DNA of 7,754 nucleotides from Candidatus Omnitrophota bacterium. Lineage in GTDB: Bacteria; Omnitrophota; Gorgyraeia; Aquiviventales; Aquiviventaceae. Below are positions 1 to 5,285 of this stretch, piece by piece (position 1 is the stretch's first letter; each line of letters begins with the position of its first letter). A program made the position numbers and the translations under genes. The DNA lies in assembly GCA_016180605.1 (NCBI GenBank), contig JACPAW010000104.1:1-7754 (forward strand), given 5' to 3'. Below the pieces are notes generated by a model, which was given only the letters and a program-made list of their open reading frames with translations, was not told where the DNA came from and ran no database searches.

Positions 1-1
1 T

Positions 2-226
2 TCAGTACACAACCGAGTGATCTTCGATTTCATCCTTTTGTCTTAAATACTCCTCCTGGTTGAGCTCTCCTTTCTTGTATGCCTTTTCGAGCTCATCCAA
101 TTCGCGCTTATTGCGAGCTTCATAGGCAGCTGCCACACCCGTAGCTCCTGCACCCGCCCACAACGCGGCACAACCAGACGGTATTAGAGCAAGCAATACT
201 AAAATTCCCCGGATCAGTAGTTGCAT
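2..226 (-). CDS. Small SHOCT-like lipoprotein
   Basis: A 74-residue protein. The N-terminus is a lipoprotein signal: a hydrophobic stretch at about residues 3-16 and the lipobox-like IPSGC, with Cys19 as the likely lipidated residue. A small Gly/Ala-rich stretch (about 20-35) follows, which in similar proteins can lie in or span a membrane. Residues about 43-68 (ELEKAYKKGELNQEEYLRQK, then acidic) match the pattern of the SHOCT short C-terminal domain, whose family hallmark is leucines, a Gly and an acidic -EEY/F- followed by Lys. SHOCT proteins are of unknown or oligomerising function, so no specific role is assigned. The start is supported by GGGAGG 5 nt upstream. The gene begins 12 nt after the hemerythrin-like gene stops, so the two are probably co-transcribed, and its Shine-Dalgarno lies right behind the upstream stop codon. 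The stop codon (TGA) is complete inside the window. Confidence 0.8.
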   Translation of the reverse strand: MQLLIRGILVLLALIPSGCAALWAGAGATGVAAAYEARNKRELDELEKAYKKGELNQEEYLRQKDEIEDHSVVY

Positions 227-238
227 CGCAGCCTCCCG

Positions 239-658
239 CTAAATACTCAAAACCCACGACAACGCAGGAAAAAGTTTGAATTCTTGTTCGGCCATGTGAT
301 GCCTCAAGATGACCGTGGCCCTGGCAATAGTGGGTCGGGCCCTCTCAAGATCGCTGGAATTTTCCGAGAGTTGCCAAGTAGCGACTGCAAGCTCCTTAAG
401 CTCTTCTTCATGGTCAGAGGCCAACTGCGTGAGTTCCTTGGCACTGAGCGGATTCTGACAAGAGGCAAGCAGACGGGCCTCTTCGTTTATGTGCGCTTTC
501 AACAAGCTCCAGATGCCAAAGCATAACTCCCGTGCCACCATCCGAGTATCGGCTCGGATCTGAAGAGCAGATTCTAGCGCATCCAATTTAGCACGGCAGG
601 CATCATGCTCCTGCTCTAGGTGTTCCAGACGCTCAATGGATATCTGCGAATGGCACAT
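239..658 (-). CDS. Hemerythrin-like (HHE) cation-binding domain protein
   Basis: A 139-residue, all-helical, soluble protein with no signal peptide, hence cytoplasmic. The ligand pattern of the hemerythrin/HHE four-helix bundle is visible: His18 in LEQEHDACR, His56 and Glu60 in AHINEEARLL, His83 in ASDHEEEL, and His120/His121 with Glu125 in RHHMAEQEFKLFP. In this family the residues hold a non-haem di-iron centre that binds O2 or NO or buffers iron. Which of these applies here cannot be told. The spacing is regular and the last motif (H-x3-E-x3-LFP) is typical. AAGGA lies about 8 nt upstream of the ATG. The gene ends with TAG, which shows TAG is used as an ordinary stop in this genome. The neighbour downstream is the SHOCT lipoprotein, probably in the same transcript. 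A short possible leader ORF precedes it. Confidence 0.82.
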   Translation of the reverse strand: MCHSQISIERLEHLEQEHDACRAKLDALESALQIRADTRMVARELCFGIWSLLKAHINEEARLLASCQNPLSAKELTQLASDHEEELKELAVATWQLSENSSDLERARPTIARATVILRHHMAEQEFKLFPALSWVLSI

Positions 659-855
659 GGGGCGTTTCCTTTTTAGGTTCGACTTCGACTCAGAGACTTC
701 ACTTTAACCTCCCTTATATTTATCTGAACCCCTATAACACCGCCGTGACTTTTCCATTACAAATTAGTTAGGCCATGAGTTAAGATTTTGTCATGAAAAA
801 GTTATCCCGATGTTACGCGAGTTGATTAAGCTGGTAGGTAAATAGGAGAAGAGCC
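659..855. promoter_or_regulatory. Divergent intergenic region between the hemerythrin-like and membrane protein genes
   Basis: This 197-nt AT-rich gap separates two divergent transcription units and must hold both promoters. For the plus strand there is a reasonable sigma70-type candidate: TTGTCA at 788-793, a 17-nt spacer, and TGTTAC at 811-816. The -35 matches 5 of 6 bases and the -10 is weak at 3 of 6. It would give a leader of about 30 nt. For the minus strand only weak -10-like elements (TATAGG and TATAAG) are seen, without a convincing -35. No clear operator palindrome was found. Confidence 0.4.
673..702 (-). promoter_or_regulatory. Possible 9-codon leader ORF upstream of the hemerythrin-like gene
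   Basis: On the minus strand a strong Shine-Dalgarno sequence (GGGAGG, 708-713) sits 5 nt before a GTG. This GTG opens a 9-codon frame (MKSLSRSRT) ending in TAA at 673-675, immediately before the AAGGA of the hemerythrin-like gene. The arrangement could couple translation of the leader to the main gene. It is short enough to arise by chance, and no attenuator hairpin or repeated regulatory codon is visible, so this is tentative. Confidence 0.3.
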
Positions 856-1698
856 ATGAATAAGGAATTAGAGGTTCAAACTACGGAAAAAGGGAAAGAA
901 GAAGTTTCTCCCGTGTGGAGCCCCACGGGCAGAGCCCGTGGCACCTGTAACAACGCCCCGATGGGGGCGACATCCCGCCCACCCGCGGGTATCAGCACCA
1001 CCATGCCGCCCACGGCCGAAGGCCGTGGCGCAATGGCGGGGTTGCAACAGACAAACCAGCAGATTCAGCAGCTCTCAAACCGCCTGGATCAACTCCAAGC
1101 CAGCCTGGATTGCTGGGCTAAGAGATCGCAAACCGAATATTCAGGAAAGGCGCCATCCTCTAGTTCAAATAATTTATTAGTGGCGATCACCTTGCTTGTT
1201 CTTTTCCTGCTTGCAACAGCCGGGGTACTGTTTTACCGGGAATATGCTCATGTTCCCAATGTGGTACCCCTGGTACAAAACCCGTTACCTCAAAACACGG
1301 CTTTAGCGCGGCAACCTCTTGTCACGTTTCCAGAATACACCGAAACACTCGTAGCAGAAGAAACACCGATGCCAATAGAAGAAGCACAGGCTAGCGCGCC
1401 GGAACCACCCCCTTCTGAATCGCAACCCACTATCGCTGAGGAAACACCAAACTCTTCTGAAACGCAATCTGCTATCGTTGAGGAAACCCCAATTGTGAAA
1501 ACACAAGAAAAAGCGCAAGTGGAAGTCGAACCTGCCATACCTGCCATGGAGGAGGCTAACGCCAGCGAACCGAAAGAAGACGCTGAGGCTGCCGAGAGCC
1601 TCACTCCTGTAATGACACCGGAAACGCAACTTTCCGAAACAGCTCGGGAACCCAACCACAGCATCATCCAACCGATGAACGGCTATTTCTCACTATGA
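856..1698 (+). CDS. Single-pass membrane protein with coiled coil and Pro/Glu-rich tail, unknown function
   Basis: A 280-residue protein of unrecognised family. Order of parts: a charged N-terminus (1-20); a Gly/Pro/Arg-rich insert (about 21-62) encoded by a palindromic DNA element; a Gln/Leu-rich likely coiled coil (about 63-90, LQQTNQQIQQLSNRLDQLQ); one transmembrane helix (about 106-127, encoded at 1171-1236); and a long low-complexity Pro/Glu/Ala/Ser tail (about 128-270). The tail holds an imperfect 14-residue repeat around the motif EETP. A short cytoplasmic N-terminus with the tail in the periplasm is the simplest topology, although the charge balance does not settle it. AGGAG about 7 nt upstream supports the ATG. 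The gene overlaps the next lipoprotein gene by 4 nt (ATGA), so the two are translationally coupled and may act together at the envelope. Length and composition give no enzyme signature. Confidence 0.72.
   Translation: MNKELEVQTTEKGKEEVSPVWSPTGRARGTCNNAPMGATSRPPAGISTTMPPTAEGRGAMAGLQQTNQQIQQLSNRLDQLQASLDCWAKRSQTEYSGKAPSSSSNNLLVAITLLVLFLLATAGVLFYREYAHVPNVVPLVQNPLPQNTALARQPLVTFPEYTETLVAEETPMPIEEAQASAPEPPPSESQPTIAEETPNSSETQSAIVEETPIVKTQEKAQVEVEPAIPAMEEANASEPKEDAEAAESLTPVMTPETQLSETAREPNHSIIQPMNGYFSL
917..1040 (+). repeat. In-frame array of four GC-rich palindromes inside the membrane-protein gene
   Basis: Within about 124 nt there are four inverted repeats. (1) CCACGGGC-AGA-GCCCGTGG at 923-941 is perfect, 8 bp. 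(2) CGCCCC-GATG-GGGGCG at 954-969 is perfect, 6 bp. (3) ACCCGCGGGT at 981-990 is a 10-nt self-palindrome. (4) CCACGGCC-GAA-GGCCGTGG at 1010-1028 is perfect, 8 bp. The first and last are near-copies of each other. The stretch is much richer in G+C than its flanks and encodes a peptide rich in Gly, Pro, Arg and Ala, unlike the coiled coil that follows. The frame stays open through it. It looks like an inserted palindromic repeat element, comparable in kind to intragenic palindromic elements known in other bacteria. The exact borders are estimated. Confidence 0.7.
1414..1497 (+). repeat. Two tandem imperfect 42-nt coding repeats
   Basis: The coding sequence repeats with a 42-nt period: SESQPTIAEETPNS is followed by SETQSAIVEETPIV. 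A more diverged EETP unit occurs upstream at about 1351-1370. The repeats lie in the Pro/Glu-rich tail of the membrane protein and probably arose by slippage or local duplication. Confidence 0.6.
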
Positions 1699-2246
1699 AA
1701 ATGCCCCTTCCGATCCTTGCCTTAATAGGAGCAGCGTTATTCTCTGGTGCTTGTGCCACCCCTTCTGTATTGGTAGCACGCCCCTTACCTGTAGTGTTGA
1801 CCCCTTCCACAACTCCGTGGGACGTCAGCGTTCATATTGAACCAAGCGAAATGCTACATCTGCGGCTGGTCAACAATAGCAATGAGCCTGTCAGCGTACT
1901 CTGGGAAGAATCCACCTATATCGATGTGAACAATCGCTCTCACCCTCTTGTTCCGACATCCTCCCGTCAGACGAAATCCACGATTGCACCGGGTACAAGA
2001 CTGGAAGAAACGCTCCTACCGCTTGCTGCATCCGAAGAGAACCCTTCGGATCCTTTGTTGTCCCGTACCAAGCGCCATCTATGGAACCTAGGCAATGGAC
2101 AGCAAGCACCACGCATCGGCTCGCGGGTTGCGCTGAATCATCCTATTATCGGCGATGAGATTGGGCTGTTTCTCACACTGGAGCGCTCCGGGGAAAAGAA
2201 AACTCTCATGGCGCGTTATACCTTGGAAGCTTCTCAACAGCCATGA
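1695..2246 (+). CDS. Probable lipoprotein of unknown function
   Basis: A 183-residue exported protein. The N-terminus has a hydrophobic core (about residues 5-17) ending in LFSGAC, with Cys20 as the likely lipidated residue. The -3 position is not the classic Leu, so cleavage by signal peptidase II is probable but not certain. The mature part reads as a beta-sandwich-like sequence: HLRLVNNSNEPVSVLWEEST, then a Ser/Thr-rich segment, TIAPGTRLEETLLP, and a final IGLFLTLERSGEKKTL strand pair. This resembles small Ig-like envelope lipoproteins, but no named family can be assigned. The ATG overlaps the TGA of the upstream membrane-protein gene (ATGA at 1695-1698), so translation is coupled. The two products probably share a place in the envelope. 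No clear intrinsic terminator follows. Confidence 0.75.
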   Translation: MKMPLPILALIGAALFSGACATPSVLVARPLPVVLTPSTTPWDVSVHIEPSEMLHLRLVNNSNEPVSVLWEESTYIDVNNRSHPLVPTSSRQTKSTIAPGTRLEETLLPLAASEENPSDPLLSRTKRHLWNLGNGQQAPRIGSRVALNHPIIGDEIGLFLTLERSGEKKTLMARYTLEASQQP

Positions 2247-2351
2247 TTGTCTCTAGTGCTCATGACGCACTTGTAATTCAAAAGTTACCTTCTGGTTAGC
2301 TTCCCAATGATAGAGTATTTGCAAGACAAAAAGAGAAGGGGGTGAATTGTA

Positions 2352-2852
2352 ATGACGCGTAAGATTCTGTTGGTTCTCGCAATTGGAGGCTTGCTTCTGC
2401 CTGCTGGCTACGTCAGCAGCCAGGTAGCGGGAATCTCCAAGATTGTGGGTTCCATTACCACAATGGACCTAAAAGCTCAACCACCCACCCTGAAGCTGAC
2501 TGATGAGAAGGGCAAGCAAATCACGGTGACGCTTGACCCTAAAAAAACAAAGGTTCTTCAGGATGGTCGGTCGGCTAAGCTAGAGGAACTTAAAGTCGGC
2601 CAACGCGTGGAAGTAGATCATTCTGCAGAGAACGGAAAACAGATTGCTCAGAAGATCAACGTCGTGTCTTCGGCGTCTGCAACACCGACTATGCCTGGCG
2701 GCAGTGACATTCAAAGCCCAGGTAGTTCTTCTTTGCAGACTCCAGCCGAGAATGCTCCGGCACCGCGAAGTCCTGCTGATTCCATGCAGCGCAGCCCGGG
2801 CACCTCGACTGAACCTACTGAGTCGCCACGGCAGCCTTCACAGAGGCCTTGA
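2352..2852 (+). CDS. Secreted protein with DUF5666-like domain and Pro/Ser-rich tail
   Basis: A 166-residue exported protein. A Sec signal peptide covers about residues 1-23 (TRKILLVLAIGGLLLPAGY, cleavage near VSS-Q). Residues about 27-103 form a small beta-rich domain with the pattern typical of DUF5666: a G-S-I start, a TLKLTDEKGKQITVTLDP strand pair, and LEELKVGQRVEV near the end. DUF5666 proteins are periplasmic or secreted and of unknown function. Residues about 105-166 are low complexity, rich in Pro, Ser, Thr and Gln, and probably disordered. An AAGGGGG Shine-Dalgarno about 8-9 nt upstream supports the ATG. The 105-nt gap upstream suggests its own promoter, although no strong -35/-10 pair is visible there. 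A strong terminator follows 25 nt after the stop, so this is probably a monocistronic unit. Confidence 0.78.
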   Translation: MTRKILLVLAIGGLLLPAGYVSSQVAGISKIVGSITTMDLKAQPPTLKLTDEKGKQITVTLDPKKTKVLQDGRSAKLEELKVGQRVEVDHSAENGKQIAQKINVVSSASATPTMPGGSDIQSPGSSSLQTPAENAPAPRSPADSMQRSPGTSTEPTESPRQPSQRP

Positions 2853-2877
2853 TGGCACTCAAGACTCCACGAACAAC

Positions 2878-2913
2878 AAGAAACCGGCATCTGCAGATGC
2901 CGGTTTCTTTCTT
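2878..2913 (+). terminator. Rho-independent terminator after the DUF5666-like gene
   Basis: A perfect 32-nt palindrome spans 2878-2909, with 16-bp half-sites centred on CTGCAG and a core stem of CCGGCAT/ATGCCGG. It is followed by a T-rich run (TTTCTTTCTTT). The position just after the 2352-2852 gene fits an intrinsic terminator. Because the palindrome is flanked by an A-run on the left, it could work less strongly in the other direction. It ends only 22 nt before the next start codon. Confidence 0.85.
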
Positions 2914-2931
2914 TGCGCAACGATCTACGCC

Positions 2932-4008
2932 ATGAGGGAATTCAGGAGAATATTCCCTTCCTTTCTTATGGGAGCAGCTATCCTCGTGGTGACAGGTTCG
3001 GTGCTAGCTGCAGGATCTTACCCTAAGAAAAGCGCGACAGCTGTCTCCAGTTGGATTGTCTACTGGAAACCAAAAGAGAGTTCGAAAAACCTCGAAGCTC
3101 GCCTTCGCTTCCTTCAAGAAATAGCGGTTTTCGCCTGCCACTTTGATGAGCAAAATCGGATTATTGCAGCGAACCCTTGGGTTCCGGAAGCTTTGCAAGT
3201 CGTGAAGGCCCGTTTCCAGAAGCCGAGACCTCGGGTGCTGGTTACCTTTGTCAACGATGTGGTATCCCCCTCCGGGAATAAAAGATTAAAAGACCCGCAA
3301 TGCATTCATACCATTCTGGAAAATCAAGAAACCCGTGCGGCTCATATCCGAGAACTCCTAGAGAATGCCGCCGAAGTAGACGGAATAGAGCTGGACTATG
3401 AAAACTTATGGGCGAAAGACCGGCAGAATTTCTCTCGATTAATCCAAGAATTAGCAGAAGAGTTGCATCGAGAGGGAAAATGGCTCTCGGTGGTAGTGCA
3501 GGCAAAAACAGATGATCGAATCCGAGACGGTGCAGGAGCAATGGATTGGAACGCCATTGCAGAATTCGCAGACCAAGTGAAAGTAATGGCGTATCACTAC
3601 CACTACTCTTCAGGTAACCCAGGCCCGGTTGCTCCCCCTTCTTGGCTTGGTCAAGTCACACAATTTGCTCTTACACAGATTCCTCAAAGCAAGCTTTGCA
3701 TCGTTCTGACCTTACACGGATTTGATTGGCCTGAAGCAGACCCAGGCCAATCGATCGATTATCCTGCTGCGATGCAGTTGGCTCAGACACACGGGGCTTC
3801 CCTACAACGGGACCGTGCCAGTGGCGTACCTTATTTTCATTATGAGACGCAAGGAGTCCGGCATGAAGTATGGATCGATGACCCACAAAGCCTTTCTCAG
3901 AAAATCAAGCTCTTGCGCCGTGCAGGAATTCAAGCAATCGGGCTATGGCACTTTGCGACTGGCTTGGAGCTGATTGATGCCGCGTTAGAGGGTGTCGGCT
4001 TACTTTAA
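2932..4008 (+). CDS. Secreted GH18-type glycoside hydrolase-like protein
   Basis: A 358-residue exported protein. Signal peptide: residues 1-27 (RR in the n-region, hydrophobic FLMGAAILVV, cleavage near VLA-A). The mature part reads as a TIM barrel of glycoside hydrolase family 18. RVLVTFVNDV (about 101-110) fits an early strand, and VDGIELDYENL (149-159) fits the DxxDxDxE catalytic signature, with Asp150, Glu153 in place of the usual middle Asp, Asp155 and catalytic acid Glu157. VKVMAYHYHY (217-226) and the final AIGLWHFATG with Trp339 fit the later substrate-side strands. Bacterial GH18 proteins of this kind cut N-acetylglucosamine-containing polymers such as chitin or peptidoglycan. Facing an exopolysaccharide locus, a role on that polymer is an inference. 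The frame is open upstream to 2644, but the part before 2932 crosses the terminator and overlaps another gene. No good Shine-Dalgarno precedes the chosen ATG. The stop overlaps the convergent gene by 4 nt. Confidence 0.82.
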   Translation: MREFRRIFPSFLMGAAILVVTGSVLAAGSYPKKSATAVSSWIVYWKPKESSKNLEARLRFLQEIAVFACHFDEQNRIIAANPWVPEALQVVKARFQKPRPRVLVTFVNDVVSPSGNKRLKDPQCIHTILENQETRAAHIRELLENAAEVDGIELDYENLWAKDRQNFSRLIQELAEELHREGKWLSVVVQAKTDDRIRDGAGAMDWNAIAEFADQVKVMAYHYHYSSGNPGPVAPPSWLGQVTQFALTQIPQSKLCIVLTLHGFDWPEADPGQSIDYPAAMQLAQTHGASLQRDRASGVPYFHYETQGVRHEVWIDDPQSLSQKIKLLRRAGIQAIGLWHFATGLELIDAALEGVGLL

Positions 4009-4862
4009 TAAACGGTTTGTGCGGTGTAGTCGTCAAACTGCACGTCCATATAATCCGTGCGGATCCCCCCGTATCCTTGGCTTAAAATCGGAGCGCCGTC
4101 AGAACCCGCATTATTGTCCGTCGTCTGAAGTGCCAACTGCCAATTTCCAGTCAGATTTCTATCGACGAAAAGCTGCAGAATCACCGATCCATCCGATTGC
4201 GTTTTGACAATGCTGCGCAGTCCGGTCCACTGCTTGCCTGGCATCAGATTGGGGGTGGTATCGCGTTCGTAGGGCGTTTGGCCGTTGTAAACCGGGGATT
4301 GAGCCAGGGTGTAATAGACACCGTATCGCTTTTTCTTGATGACGGCAGTTCCATCCTGCCGCAAGCCAATGTAATAGAGGTTATTGCCATCCAGATACCG
4401 GTTAAACAGAAAAATTCCGCTCCAAGCATCTCGCTGAGGACTGTCGCTCATATTCAGATGCGTCAGGCGAAAGGACACCGTCTGGCTGACATTAAGCCAA
4501 AGGTTTCTGGTAACTAATCTGAAAATGTTTTGAGGGTGAAGACCCGAATCGGTATCGACCGGGTTGGACACATTGTACAGCAGGCGCCATTTATCTTGAG
4601 CGGGTAGCGAACCTTGTATGGTCATGCCCAAGCCGCCCTGCAGAATCAATCGACCCCCTGAGCTTACCCACCAGTAAGGACTGGAACTATCTTGTGCCTG
4701 CCCTGCTTCTTCAAGCGTTCCGTTGACATCAAAACGATAGACAAAAGGCGATGCCACCGCCTTTGCCGCAACGGCCTCAACCTCGATAGCTCCTCCTATC
4801 CCCATACTGATACAAAATAAGACCCAAGCCACAACCCTCAATCCCCCGGTGCTCTTTGTCAT
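4005..4862 (-). CDS. Secreted concanavalin/LamG-like beta-sandwich protein
   Basis: A 285-residue exported protein. The hydrophobic signal spans about residues 8-26, with likely cleavage in the Ala-rich EAVAAKAVAS region. The mature part looks like a jelly-roll of the concanavalin A/LamG type: alternating beta strands such as RLILQGGLGMTIQGSL, TVSFRLTHLNMS, WSGIFLFNRYLDGNNLYYIG and LRQDGTAVIKKK, then SVILQLFVDRNLTGNW, and a closing GYGGIRTDYMDVQFDDY that is typical of the last strands in this fold. Such domains bind or cut polysaccharides. No certain catalytic pair could be assigned, so a carbohydrate-binding role is the safer guess. A strong AGGAGG lies 10 nt before the ATG. Two in-frame GTG codons fall between, but they sit too close to it to be better starts. 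It follows the broken exporter gene on the same strand with a 41-nt gap and probably belongs to the same operon. Confidence 0.78.
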   Translation of the reverse strand: MTKSTGGLRVVAWVLFCISMGIGGAIEVEAVAAKAVASPFVYRFDVNGTLEEAGQAQDSSSPYWWVSSGGRLILQGGLGMTIQGSLPAQDKWRLLYNVSNPVDTDSGLHPQNIFRLVTRNLWLNVSQTVSFRLTHLNMSDSPQRDAWSGIFLFNRYLDGNNLYYIGLRQDGTAVIKKKRYGVYYTLAQSPVYNGQTPYERDTTPNLMPGKQWTGLRSIVKTQSDGSVILQLFVDRNLTGNWQLALQTTDNNAGSDGAPILSQGYGGIRTDYMDVQFDDYTAQTVY

Positions 4863-4886
4863 CCCCCACCACGCCTCCTATTTTCT

Positions 4887-4902
4887 GAAACTGCCCAGTT
4901 TC
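4887..4902 (-). repeat. Small perfect inverted repeat ahead of the LamG-like gene
   Basis: GAAACTG and CAGTTTC are separated by 2 nt in the gap between the exporter remnant and the LamG-like gene, about 9 nt upstream of its Shine-Dalgarno. No T-run follows, so it is unlikely to be a terminator. It could act as a short mRNA hairpin near the ribosome binding site. Confidence 0.4.
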
Positions 4903-5118
4903 CCTACTGATGCAGCCTCAGAATTCTCTGTTGCCGCATAGTAGAACATGGAGGCATGGCGGTGTCTACAAACAACATGACGTAGAGATGACGATTTAAT
5001 GATGAAGGCTTAATGAAGAAAGGAGAGAAATCGGCAGCGGGTGACGCTTCGACGGGGCCCCATACACCGGAGCCGACGGCGGCGATAGTCCTTTGCTTCG
5101 AGGATGTATGGGGTGGTC

Positions 5119-5193
5119 CCCCCACCTGTCGCGAACCCGAAGGGTTCTGCGCTTCGCGCAGAGCCGCCTGCGGCGGCTGCGACAGGTGAGGGG
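5119..5193. repeat. Cloverleaf-shaped palindromic element
   Basis: The outer stem is CACCTGTCGC (5123-5132) with GCGACAGGTG (5179-5188), a perfect 10 bp, extended by CCCC (5119-5122) with GGGG (5190-5193) across a single bulged A. Between the arms lie three consecutive perfect hairpins: GAACCC-GAA-GGGTTC (5133-5147), TGCGC-TTC-GCGCA (5148-5160) and GCCGCC-TGC-GGCGGC (5163-5177). Almost no bases are left unpaired at the junction. It is not a tRNA: the loops are 3 nt and there is no T-loop, anticodon arm or CCA-type end. Confidence 0.75.
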
Positions 5194-5202
5194 ATGGCGA
5201 AG

Positions 5203-5285
5203 TCCTTCGACTCGGCCTTCGGTCCTTCGACTGCAGCTCAGGACCGAATCCTGAGCGTAGTCGAAGGATTCGGCCTCGCTCAGGA
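5203..5285. repeat. TCCTTCGACT/GCTCAGGA hairpin repeat
   Basis: TCCTTCGACT occurs at 5203-5212 and again at 5223-5232, and its inverse AGTCGAAGGA at 5259-5268. The inner arms GCTCAGGA (5236-5243) and TCCTGAGC (5249-5256) close over a 5-nt loop, so 5223-5268 folds into an 18-bp stem with one small internal loop. A second GCTCAGGA is at 5278-5285. Words of the type CCTTCGAC...GCTCAGGA are known to recur as dispersed palindromic repeats in many bacterial genomes. Confidence 0.7.

Noticed and set aside
221..526. A 101-codon plus-strand ORF.
   Set aside because: It lies antisense to the hemerythrin-like gene, whose metal-ligand motifs are clear; it has no ribosome binding site.
793..845. Two short ORFs upstream of the membrane-protein gene (793-825 and 810-845).
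   Set aside because: Neither has a Shine-Dalgarno, and both would start at or before the transcription start expected from the candidate promoter.
2257..2273. A possible terminator hairpin (AGTGC...GCACT) after the lipoprotein gene.
   Set aside because: The stem is only 5 bp with a 7-nt loop, and no T-run follows.
2644..2931. An upstream extension of the GH18-like frame that would give a 454-residue protein.
   Set aside because: It overlaps the DUF5666-like gene in another frame, crosses the strong terminator, and has no signal peptide at that start. The ATG at 2932 begins a clean signal peptide.
5119..5193. A tRNA gene, because of the cloverleaf shape.
   Set aside because: Loops are only 3 nt, there is no T-loop sequence or 7-nt anticodon loop, and the stem lengths do not fit a tRNA.
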